Of a DNA stretch of 18,819 bases, positions 13,718 to 18,819 are shown one piece after another; the first letter of the stretch is position 1, and the number at the start of each line of letters is the position of its first letter. The notes beneath the pieces are model-generated. The model was given only the letters and a program-made list of their open reading frames with translations, was not told the DNA's origin and searched no databases. A program made the translations under genes and the position numbers. The DNA comes from DATKDU01 sp035512595 (GTDB lineage: Bacteria; Planctomycetota; Planctomycetia; Pirellulales; Pirellulaceae). The DNA is taken from NCBI GenBank assembly GCA_035512595.1, contig DATKDU010000123.1, forward strand, positions 1-18,819, read 5' to 3'.

Positions 13718-15090
13718 TTCACGCCCCCCGCTCGCCTCTGATTCCTGAACCCTGAACCCTGAACCCTCTCCCCGTCCCCCATCTTCACGAACCACTGATC
13801 GGCCAGGTACGGCTCGATCGGCGTCTTGCTCCGGTCGGAGTGGGGCAATTCGATGTCGCGGTCTTCCACGTCGCCCAAGAGACCATGGCCATCGAGGTCG
13901 TCCACCACCCGCTGCCGGGCCTTGGCGATGGTCATTCCCTTGTAAATGCCGGCGTTCTCGTTGAGCGTGCCGTCGGGATTGAGGATGTTGATGAGGCCGA
14001 TCGACGGATTCCGCTGCCAGACGGCGTAGTCGTTGGGATCGTGGGCCGGCGTGATCTTCACGCAGCCGGTGCCGAGCTCCGGCCTGGCCCACTCGTCGCA
14101 GATCAGCGGAATCTCGCGGTTCATCAGCGGCAGCAGCACCTTCCGCCCGGCCAGCGCCATGTCGCGCAGCCTGAGCAGCAGCGGCAGCATCTCCGTCCGC
14201 CGCTTGGCGATGTTTTCGATCTGCTGCTCAATCCCTTCCTTCTCCTTCGCCGGCGCTTTGGCCAAACGCTCCCGCAGCTCCGCCTCGGCTTTATCAAGGG
14301 CCTTGGCCGGATCCGGGTGTACGGCCACGGCGGTATCGCCGAGCATTGTTTCGGGGCGCGTGGTGGCGATTTCGACGAAAGCGGGTTCCTTTCCCTCGCT
14401 TACGCGTCGGGTTTCCATCCCTGAACCCTGAACCCCGAACCCTGAACCCTTCACCACCGGATACCGAAAGTGCCAGAATTTGCCTTTCACCGTCTCCTGG
14501 AATACCTCGTCGTCGCTCACCGCCGTCTGGAGAAACGTGTCCCAGTTCACCAGCCGTTTGCCGCGGTAGATCAGCCCCTTGCTGAACAGATCGAAGAACG
14601 TCTGCCGCACGGCTCGCGAGCAGCCTTCATCGAGCGTGAACCGCGTCCGCTCCCAGTCGCAGGAGCAGCCCATCTGCTTGAGCTGGCTGAGGATCCGGGC
14701 CTCATACTGGTCCTTCCACTGCCAGATGCGCCTCACCAACTCCTCGCGCCCCAGGTCGTGCCGCGTCTTGCCTTCTTCCTCGCGGATCCGTTTTTCCACC
14801 ACCGCCTGCGTGGCAATGCCGGCGTGGTCGGTGCCGGGCATCCAACAGGTGTTGAACCCCTGCATCCGCTTCATGCGGATCTGGATGTCCTGGAGCGTGT
14901 TGTTGAGCGCGTGCCCCAGGTGCAGCGCCCCGGTCACGTTCGGCGGCGGAATGACGATGCTGAACATCTCCCGCTTGGGATGCGGCTCGGCGTGAAAGAA
15001 CTTGCCCGCTTCCCAGGCCGCATAAATCCGCGGCTGAGCGGCGGCAAAGTCGAAGCGGTTGGGGAGGGCTTCGGGGGAGAAACTAGACAT
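13633..15090 (-). CDS. valS: Valyl-tRNA synthetase, N-terminal part (frame broken after residue 437)
   Basis: The ATG at 15090 begins SSFSPEALPNRFDF, a normal ValS start. Class I features are present: PPPNVTGALHLGH (the HIGH motif, residues 48-60), TCWMPGTDHAGIATQ, NWDTFLQTAVSD, and the CP1 editing domain with ATTRPETMLGDTAV (242-255) and ITPAHDPNDY (347-355). Residues 214-236 (starting KGSGFGVQGSG) are encoded by a heptamer array plus a second dispersed repeat (14393-14450). Homology ends at WFVKM (residue 437). The frame then runs through the repeat cluster and about 13 shadow residues to a stop at 13633. The true continuation (LAQMAMDAV) is one base out of phase. This is the third gene after cimA and DUF4058. 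It starts 33 bp after the DUF4058 stop and is likely in the same transcript. Confidence 0.88.
   Translation of the reverse strand: MSSFSPEALPNRFDFAAAQPRIYAAWEAGKFFHAEPHPKREMFSIVIPPPNVTGALHLGHALNNTLQDIQIRMKRMQGFNTCWMPGTDHAGIATQAVVEKRIREEEGKTRHDLGREELVRRIWQWKDQYEARILSQLKQMGCSCDWERTRFTLDEGCSRAVRQTFFDLFSKGLIYRGKRLVNWDTFLQTAVSDDEVFQETVKGKFWHFRYPVVKGSGFGVQGSGMETRRVSEGKEPAFVEIATTRPETMLGDTAVAVHPDPAKALDKAEAELRERLAKAPAKEKEGIEQQIENIAKRRTEMLPLLLRLRDMALAGRKVLLPLMNREIPLICDEWARPELGTGCVKITPAHDPNDYAVWQRNPSIGLINILNPDGTLNENAGIYKGMTIAKARQRVVDDLDGHGLLGDVEDRDIELPHSDRSKTPIEPYLADQWFVKMGDGERVQGSGFRNQRRAGGVKWRAGGVSPLIIRPASRKWPWTPSPAAG
13692..13765. repeat. Composite repeat cluster at the valS frame break
   Basis: On the plus strand this is a hairpin GGGGGC, TGAC, GCCCCC (13692-13707). 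A 16-bp direct repeat follows, acgccccccgctcgcc at 13700-13715 and 13721-13736 (21-bp period). A ctgaacc array of only three units then lies at 13745-13765. The two in-frame ctgaacc arrays in valS (12703 and 14421) have four units. The ValS frame is lost across this cluster. Confidence 0.85.
14393..14448. repeat. Dispersed 23-nt element plus four-unit ctgaacc array inside valS
   Basis: Positions 14393-14415 hold an element (CCCTCGCTTACGCG then TCGGGTTTC) translated on the minus strand as ETRRVSEG. Four heptads follow at 14421-14448, the third a ccgaacc variant. Both are translated in frame between YPVV and AFVEIATTRPET, at the start of the ValS editing domain. Confidence 0.75.
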
Positions 15091-15123
15091 GATCGATTGG
15101 TTCGTCCGTGAAGGTGGTATTCG

Positions 15124-15912
15124 TTATCGACTGCCTTTGAGCGCTTTCAATGTCTGCCGAACCCAACTCCCATCGCCCTTGCGAACTGGCGGCCTGAGCG
15201 GCTCCGAATAGTCGAGGACAATGTCGTACTGCCCTTCGTCGTAGGCGCGCCGAAAAGCATTCTGCAACTCCAAAACGACGTCTGGATCATCACCGGCGAG
15301 GGGTATCTTGATGACTGGCAGCGCCTGCCGCAGCGTCCACTGGTACGCTTCGGCCCGGCCAGACCACCGCCCGCGGTGGACGAGGACGCAGTAGTCGGTC
15401 GTATCACGCAGCGGCTGAATCGTCAGCGGCCGCTCGCCGCCGCGCAGCAAATCGATTTCGACCAGATTGACCCGCCGCCCCAAAAGTTCTTCGCGCTTCT
15501 GGTGGTACTCTCTGTAGCCGTCGCTCCCCGGCCGCTTGTTTCCAGGCGACAGGACTTCAATGACGGTCACGACTTCGCGCTGCTTGCGATCGCGAATTAC
15601 CAGGTAGTGTTCGATGTACTGCTCGGGCGCGGGAACGTCCATGATTTCCGGCTCGATGTCCATGACCGCCGATGCGGCGGCCGGTCGTTTCTGGCCCCCG
15701 TTTGGCTTTTTGCTAATCAACACGTCAGGGCCAATCCAATAATCGCGCTCCGGAGAGCGTTCCAGATACAACCGGTCTTCCGCCTGTACGACGTAATCAG
15801 GACGCAGCTTCGGCGCCAATTGAGCCCGAATCGCGAATATCATCGCTCCATGAAAATCCGGCCATTCGTAGGTCTCAATAAACGGGTCCATTCCCGGAAA
15901 CGGCGACGGCAT
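15124..15912 (-). CDS. DUF4058 family protein
   Basis: This 262-residue protein starts at the ATG at 15912 (MPSPFPGMDPFIE, the standard DUF4058 opening), with GGAGCGGGAG upstream. Frame extension to 16005 is not needed. The central block EVVTVIEVLSPGNKRPGSDG, then YHQKREELLGRRVNLVEIDLLRGGERP, resembles the core of PD-(D/E)XK-like proteins such as Uma2 (E-x-L-S-P-x-N-K, then E-I-D). That similarity is an inference from motif shape. Function is unknown. DUF4058 genes are common in cyanobacteria and planctomycetes, often in several copies. It sits 17 bp after cimA and 33 bp before valS on the same strand, so it is probably translated from the cimA transcript. No signal peptide or membrane segment is seen. 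Confidence 0.88.
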   Translation of the reverse strand: MPSPFPGMDPFIETYEWPDFHGAMIFAIRAQLAPKLRPDYVVQAEDRLYLERSPERDYWIGPDVLISKKPNGGQKRPAAASAVMDIEPEIMDVPAPEQYIEHYLVIRDRKQREVVTVIEVLSPGNKRPGSDGYREYHQKREELLGRRVNLVEIDLLRGGERPLTIQPLRDTTDYCVLVHRGRWSGRAEAYQWTLRQALPVIKIPLAGDDPDVVLELQNAFRRAYDEGQYDIVLDYSEPLRPPVRKGDGSWVRQTLKALKGSR

Positions 15913-15929
15913 TGTTAATACTCCCGCTC

Positions 15930-17537
15930 CTACTGATCGCTCGGCAATTTCCCTTGTCCATCCTTCCACAACTTGTACTCGATCGCATCCACCAGCGCCA
16001 GCCAACTGGCCTCAATGATGTTCTCGCTCACGCCGATCGTTCCCCAAGTGTCGTGGTGATCGGAGCTTTCAATGCTCACGCGGATTCTGGCGGCCGTGCC
16101 GGCTTCCGAGTTGACGACGCGGACCTTGTAATCGGTCAGCCGCATGTCGGCCAGCCCGGGGAATTTTCCATTAAGGGCCTTCCGCATGGCGGCGTCCAGA
16201 GCGTTTACCGGGCCGTCTCCTTCCGCCACTTCATGCCGCTCCTGCCCGTTGACGAGCAGCTTCACCGTGGCTTCGGTCACCGTCTGTCCCCCCGCCTCGT
16301 GCTCCACGTCCACATGGTACTTGATCCGCTCGAAGTGGGGCACAAACGTCCCGGCCACGCGCTGCACCAACAGATCGAACGACGCACCGGCTGTCTCGAA
16401 TTGATAGCCTTGCGCCTCCAGCTCGACGACCTGCCTCAGGATCGCGTCCATCAGCTTTTTATCGTCCCCCAGGTTGTGCCGGCTGGTGAGTGCCGCGATG
16501 TTGCTGCGGCCGGAAAGCTCGCTGACGAGAATCCGCCGCTCGTTGCCGACGAGGGCGGGGTCGATGTGCTCGTAGGTGCTCGTGGCACGGGCGATCGCGT
16601 GGACGTGCATCCCCCCCTTGTGGGCAAACGCACTCTGGCCGACGAACGGCTGGTTCGAACGCAGGTTGAGGTTCGCCATCTCGTACACGTACCGCGACAG
16701 CTCGGTCAGATGATCCAGCTTCCGGCCGCCGAGGATCGTGTACCCCTTCTTGAGCGCGAGGTTGCTCATCACGCTGATCAGGTCGGCATTGCCGCACCGT
16801 TCCCCCAAGCCGTTGATCGTCCCCTGCACTTGCGCGGCCCCGGCATCGACGGCTGCGAGGGAGTTGGCCACCGCCAGCTCGCAGTCGTTGTGGCAGTGAA
16901 TGCCGACGGGGACGTTCCCGGCCATCGACAGGATATTCTGTGCGGCCTGAGTGTATTCGGCCACGTGCTCGGGGGGCGTGCCGCCGTTGGTATCGCAGAG
17001 GACGACCATCTTGGCCCCGGCCTGTGCCGCGGTCTGGATCGTCTTGGCGGCATGGTCGGTGTTGGCGCGAAAGCCGTCGAAAAAATGCTCGGCGTCATAG
17101 ATCACCTCGCAGCCGCGCGACCGCAGGAACTCGATGGTGCCCGCGATCATGTCGAGGTTTTCTTCCAGGCTGACGCGGAGGACCTCGGTCACGTGAAAAT
17201 CCCACGTCTTGCCCACGATCGTGCAGGTCGGCCGCGGCATTCCCAGCACGGCCTCCAAGAGCGCTTTCATCCCCGGGTCATCGGCCGCCTTGATTCCCTT
17301 GCGGCGCGTCATGCCGAAGGCACAAACGGTCGTGTTCTTCAGATCGAGCTGCCGCGCCTTCTGGAAGAACTCCGCGTCCTTGGGATTGGAGAGCGGATAG
17401 CCCCCTTCCACGAAATCGATCCCGATTTCATCCAGCCGCCTGGTGATTTGCAGCTTGTCCTGGAGCGAGAGGCTGACCCCTTCGCCCTGGGTGCCGTCGC
17501 GGAGGGTCGTGTCGTAGATCTGGATTTCGCGGGGCAT
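15930..17537 (-). CDS. cimA: Citramalate synthase
   Basis: This 535-residue enzyme condenses pyruvate and acetyl-CoA to (R)-citramalate, the first step of the threonine-independent route to 2-oxobutyrate and isoleucine. The TIM-barrel signature of the DRE-TIM/LeuA family is clear: IYDTTLRDGTQGEG (7-20, Arg13 and Asp14), FVEGGYPLSNPKD (CimA-type rather than LeuA), metal ligands HCHND (214-218) and NGLGERCGNADL (about 240-251). The C-terminal LeuA dimer domain (from about residue 410) ends with TIGVSENIIEASWLALVDAIEYKL and in relatives binds isoleucine as feedback inhibitor. The ATG at 17537 has GGAGAG upstream. The gene is preceded by a leader peptide and terminator (17618-17771) suggesting attenuation control by Val/Ile supply. 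DUF4058 follows after 17 bp. Confidence 0.93.
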   Translation of the reverse strand: MPREIQIYDTTLRDGTQGEGVSLSLQDKLQITRRLDEIGIDFVEGGYPLSNPKDAEFFQKARQLDLKNTTVCAFGMTRRKGIKAADDPGMKALLEAVLGMPRPTCTIVGKTWDFHVTEVLRVSLEENLDMIAGTIEFLRSRGCEVIYDAEHFFDGFRANTDHAAKTIQTAAQAGAKMVVLCDTNGGTPPEHVAEYTQAAQNILSMAGNVPVGIHCHNDCELAVANSLAAVDAGAAQVQGTINGLGERCGNADLISVMSNLALKKGYTILGGRKLDHLTELSRYVYEMANLNLRSNQPFVGQSAFAHKGGMHVHAIARATSTYEHIDPALVGNERRILVSELSGRSNIAALTSRHNLGDDKKLMDAILRQVVELEAQGYQFETAGASFDLLVQRVAGTFVPHFERIKYHVDVEHEAGGQTVTEATVKLLVNGQERHEVAEGDGPVNALDAAMRKALNGKFPGLADMRLTDYKVRVVNSEAGTAARIRVSIESSDHHDTWGTIGVSENIIEASWLALVDAIEYKLWKDGQGKLPSDQ

Positions 17538-17559
17538 CGTTTGTCTCTCCCAACCCAAT

Positions 17560-17610
17560 GTGGTGCACTCGCTCCGCGAGTGCCGACAACTCGCGGAGCG
17601 AGTTGACCAC
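17560..17610. repeat. Paired GCGGAGC-type hairpins between attenuator and cimA
   Basis: Hairpin 17565-17583 (stem GCACTCGC, loop TCC) and hairpin 17587-17605 (stem CAACTCGC, loop GGA) sit back to back. They are flanked by GTGGT and ACCAC, which can also pair. They lie in the cimA 5' leader, downstream of the terminator and 23 bases before the start codon. They may protect the transcript or affect translation, but nothing in the sequence proves this. Confidence 0.8.
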
Positions 17611-17617
17611 TATCAAC

Positions 17618-17651
17618 AAAAAAGCCCTGAAACCTTGTGGGCTTCAGGGCT
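17618..17651 (-). terminator. Intrinsic terminator (attenuator) upstream of cimA
   Basis: On the minus strand the 9-bp stem AGCCCTGAA (17651-17643) pairs with TTCAGGGCT (17631-17623), running directly into six T (17623-17618). It lies between the cimA promoter and the cimA start, after a leader peptide. No other minus-strand gene precedes it, so it most likely acts as a conditional terminator for cimA. Confidence 0.82.
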
Positions 17652-17733
17652 GCGATAATCGAATCGAACGCGAGCGGCCCTGGCCCTTTAGCCTCCAATA
17701 ACGATCACGACGCCGGCGCCCGCCACGCCAGGG
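17639..17733 (-). promoter_or_regulatory. Four-segment attenuator: alternative pairings
   Basis: Segment 1 CCCTGGC (17733-17727, inside the leader peptide gene) is fully complementary to segment 2 GCCAGGG (17684-17678). Segment 2 can instead pair with segment 3: GGGC (17686-17683) with GCCC (17642-17639) and CAGGGC (17682-17677) with GCCCTG (17650-17645), leaving a two-base AA bulge. Segment 3 otherwise forms the terminator with segment 4 (17631-17623). This is the exclusive 1:2, 2:3, 3:4 logic of ribosome-mediated attenuation. Confidence 0.75.
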
Positions 17734-17771
17734 TGGCAGGAGAAAATCGTGCTGTAGGGAGCGCTGGCCAC
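17688..17771 (-). CDS. cimA leader peptide with Val/Ile control codons
   Basis: This short 27-residue frame runs from GTG at 17771 to TAA at 17688. It begins MASAPYST and ends GVVIVIGG. The codons at 17711-17697 are GTC GTG ATC GTT ATT, a block of five consecutive Val/Ile codons just before the stop. A purine-rich GAGGGATCGAAAGG lies 11 or more bases upstream of the GTG, and the promoter start is predicted about 20 bases upstream. The stop codon overlaps the region of attenuator segment 2, and the terminator follows 36 bases later. By analogy with ilv and leu leader peptides, ribosome stalling at these codons when Val- or Ile-tRNA is uncharged would favour the antiterminator and cimA expression. 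The GTG start is the least certain point. Confidence 0.78.
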   Translation of the reverse strand: MASAPYSTIFSCHPGVAGAGVVIVIGG

Positions 17772-17797
17772 GGCAGTTCTTACCTTTCGATCCCTCA

Positions 17798-17826
17798 AAG
17801 TTACGTCACGCCCCGGCAGGTGTCAA
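17798..17826 (-). promoter_or_regulatory. Promoter of the cimA leader and operon
   Basis: A perfect -35 TTGACA (17826-17821), a 17-base spacer and TAACTT (17803-17798) predict a start near 17791, about 20 bases before the leader peptide GTG. It is the only strong promoter upstream of cimA on this strand. Confidence 0.72.
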
Positions 17827-17875
17827 CGCCGGCAAAACCGGCTTTATCGCCGGCATTCGCACGGGGAGAGGACGT

Positions 17876-17894
17876 GCTTTTGCGGAGCAAAAGC
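17876..17894. repeat. GCGGAGC-type hairpin with stem GCTTTTGC
   Basis: GCTTTTGC, loop GGA, GCAAAAGC forms a perfect 8-bp stem. It shares the core GCGGAGC with the hairpins at 5740, 12431 and 17587, but the outer stem bases differ. It lies between the cimA promoter and the NIPSNAP gene. Confidence 0.7.
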
Positions 17895-17896
17895 CG

Positions 17897-17929
17897 ACAA
17901 TAGCCCGCCGGCAGTCGATCGGCTATTGT
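17897..17929. repeat. 9-bp inverted repeat upstream of the NIPSNAP gene
   Basis: ACAATAGCC (17897-17905) and GGCTATTGT (17921-17929) are perfect reverse complements with a 15-base loop, located 63 bases before the ATG at 17992. It could be an operator or an RNA hairpin. No protein partner is suggested by the context. Confidence 0.5.
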
Positions 17930-17991
17930 GTAACCCAGAAACCGTGTTATCCACAGACATCGCCAACTCCCTTTCGGTTCAGGAGCATCCC

Positions 17992-18435
17992 ATGACATAC
18001 CACTCGCGTATCCTGTTCGCGGCCGCCGGCTGCCTGCTGGCCTGCACCCTTGCCTATTTCGCCGGCAATTCCACCGGCCAGGAGAAGAAAGTGACCGCTC
18101 CCCGACTCTATGAACTGCGAACGTACACCACCGAGCCCGGACGCCTGGACGCCCTCAACGCCCGCTTTCGGAATCACACGCTGAAGCTCTTCGAGAAGCA
18201 CGGGATGCGGAACGAGATGTACTGGGTCCCGACCGATCCGGCGCTGAGCAAGAACACGCTGATCTACGTCGTCTCGCACGAGAGCGAAGCCGCGGCCAAG
18301 AAGTCGTGGGACGCCTTCCGCGCCGACCCCGAGTGGATCAAGGCCCGCGATGCCTCCGAGAAGGACGGCAAGATTGTGGCAGGACTGACGAGCGTCTACA
18401 TGACGCCGACCGATTACAGCCCGGCGGGGAAATAG
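17992..18435 (+). CDS. Exported NIPSNAP family protein
   Basis: This 147-residue protein starts at the ATG at 17992 with AGGAG six bases upstream. The frame extends to 17926, but that extension lacks a ribosome site. Residues 5-24 (SRILFAAAGCLLACTLAYFA) are a signal peptide or anchor. A lipobox is not convincing. From residue 37 the NIPSNAP domain is clear: RLYELRTYTTEPGRLDALNARFRNHTLKLFEKHGM, then NEMYWVPTDP and TLIYVVSHES, ending in ADPEWIKARD. NIPSNAP domains are dimeric ferredoxin-like folds, and their bacterial function is mostly unknown. Exported versions with this opening are common in planctomycetes and verrucomicrobia. It is divergent from the cimA operon and convergent with the hydrolase fragment at the right edge. 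Confidence 0.87.
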   Translation: MTYHSRILFAAAGCLLACTLAYFAGNSTGQEKKVTAPRLYELRTYTTEPGRLDALNARFRNHTLKLFEKHGMRNEMYWVPTDPALSKNTLIYVVSHESEAAAKKSWDAFRADPEWIKARDASEKDGKIVAGLTSVYMTPTDYSPAGK

Positions 18436-18500
18436 AGGGAGTTGACGCTCCGAGCTGGACTCGATGTCGGGGGTATTGTTTTCTTGCACAGAGTCGCGGA

Positions 18501-18556
18501 GGCACAGAGACACAGAGCAGCAATTAAAAAAACCTGCTGCTCTGTGTCTCTGTGCC
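18501..18556. repeat. 22-bp perfect inverted repeat, likely bidirectional terminator
   Basis: The arms at 18501-18522 and 18535-18556 are perfect reverse complements (GGCACAGAGACACAGAGCAG plus CA), with a 12-base A-rich loop. Outer CACAGAG / CTCTGTG copies extend it imperfectly. It lies between the convergent NIPSNAP and hydrolase genes and could end transcripts from both sides. Confidence 0.83.
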
Positions 18557-18615
18557 TTCGTGCCTCTGTGACCAAAAACAACGGACTACTTTCCCAAAAA
18601 GAAGGGCGCGTCGTC

Positions 18616-18819
18616 TCATTGCCTTTGTCCTGCCTCGACCTTGATCGGCTCCGCCGACACCTCCACCTCCTTCCCCAGCAGGTGCTTGTCGAAGAAATTC
18701 TTGGCGCGGGCCGTGATTTCCGGCCCGCCGATGCCGTGGCCGCCGCCGTCCAGCTTCACGAACGTGGCGTCCACGCCGGCCGCTTTCAGCTTTTCGTAAA
18801 ACGTCTCCCCCTGCGCGAA
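18616..18819 (-). CDS. Alpha/beta hydrolase, C-terminal fragment (gene continues past window edge)
   Basis: The frame is open from the right edge to a TGA at 18616 (67 residues). It reads FAQGETFYEKLKAAGVD, then TFVKLDGGGHGIGGPE and ARAKNFFDKHLLG. This is the usual C-terminal end of prolyl-oligopeptidase, BD-FAE or dienelactone-type hydrolases. The His of GGGHG is the probable catalytic His, followed by the last helix FFDKHL. The nucleophile and N-terminus lie outside the window, so the substrate cannot be inferred. It ends convergently with the NIPSNAP gene, with the 22-bp inverted repeat between them. Confidence 0.78.
   Translation of the reverse strand, partial: FAQGETFYEKLKAAGVDATFVKLDGGGHGIGGPEITARAKNFFDKHLLGKEVEVSAEPIKVEAGQRQ

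Noticed and set aside
15912..17606. 564-residue plus-strand ORF opposite cimA
   Set aside because: It is the antisense image of a clear citramalate synthase. It has no ribosome site and its composition is typical of high-GC antisense frames.
17618..17826. T-box riboswitch as an explanation of the cimA leader
   Set aside because: No T-box core sequence or specifier-loop stem was seen, and the region is short. The leader ORF and exact segment complementarities fit ribosome-mediated attenuation better.
17637..17903. 88-residue plus-strand ORF across the cimA leader
   Set aside because: It lies opposite the promoter, leader peptide and terminator, has no ribosome site and encodes low-complexity sequence. 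It is a shadow of the regulatory region.
17947..17955. TTATCCACA, a perfect DnaA-box consensus, upstream of the NIPSNAP gene
   Set aside because: Only one box is seen, with no cluster, no AT-rich unwinding region and no dnaA/dnaN/gidA neighbour. A single match can occur by chance, so no origin is called.

Overview
This 18.8 kb window is high-GC bacterial chromosome, most likely from a planctomycete (Pirellulales-like). That placement is an inference. It rests on a BamB/PQQ-like propeller protein, a large TPR/FG-GAP/ASPIC-UnbV-like secreted protein, a DUF4058 protein, a NIPSNAP protein, a ValS with a Zn-ribbon insertion, and dense short inverted and heptameric repeats both between and inside genes. 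No rRNA, tRNA, CRISPR array, transposase or phage gene was found. No gene-free stretch exceeds about 300 bp.

Left part (1-2238): a minus-strand pair (a HEAT-like exported protein, then a Gly-rich exported protein cut by the left edge) is read from a good promoter at about 1400. It is divergent from a membrane-anchored protein with two LTxxQ-like modules. Middle (2382-11668): a minus-strand cation diffusion facilitator whose NxxxD/DxxxD site suggests manganese. It is divergent from a plus-strand series: a PQQ-like propeller protein, an HpcH/HpaI aldolase, an MFS transporter, a 1244-residue TPR + FG-GAP + ASPIC-like protein, and a small lipase-like hydrolase.

Right part (11723-17826): a minus-strand unit of attenuator, cimA (citramalate synthase), a DUF4058 gene and valS. 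The strongest hidden signal lies upstream of cimA. A TTGACA-N17-TAACTT promoter is followed by an unannotated 27-residue leader peptide carrying Val-Val-Ile-Val-Ile codons. Next come four mutually exclusive pairing segments ending in an intrinsic terminator. This is the layout of classical ribosome-mediated attenuation and would tie isoleucine synthesis to Val/Ile-tRNA charging.

valS is remarkable in another way. Four clusters of dispersed repeats lie inside its reading frame, three of them read through as extra peptide. At the fourth the frame is broken, splitting the gene into two ORFs. That cluster holds a three-unit CTGAACC array, whereas the two in-frame CTGAACC arrays in the gene have four units. 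One more 7-nt unit would restore the frame. The edges of the right part hold a NIPSNAP gene and the 3' end of an alpha/beta hydrolase gene.

Repeat families seen: an inverted repeat whose two 24-nt arms provide the stop codons of the convergent hydrolase and valS genes; hairpins sharing the core GCGGAGC with different stems; 24-bp and 22-bp perfect inverted repeats; and three different 7-nt tandem arrays.
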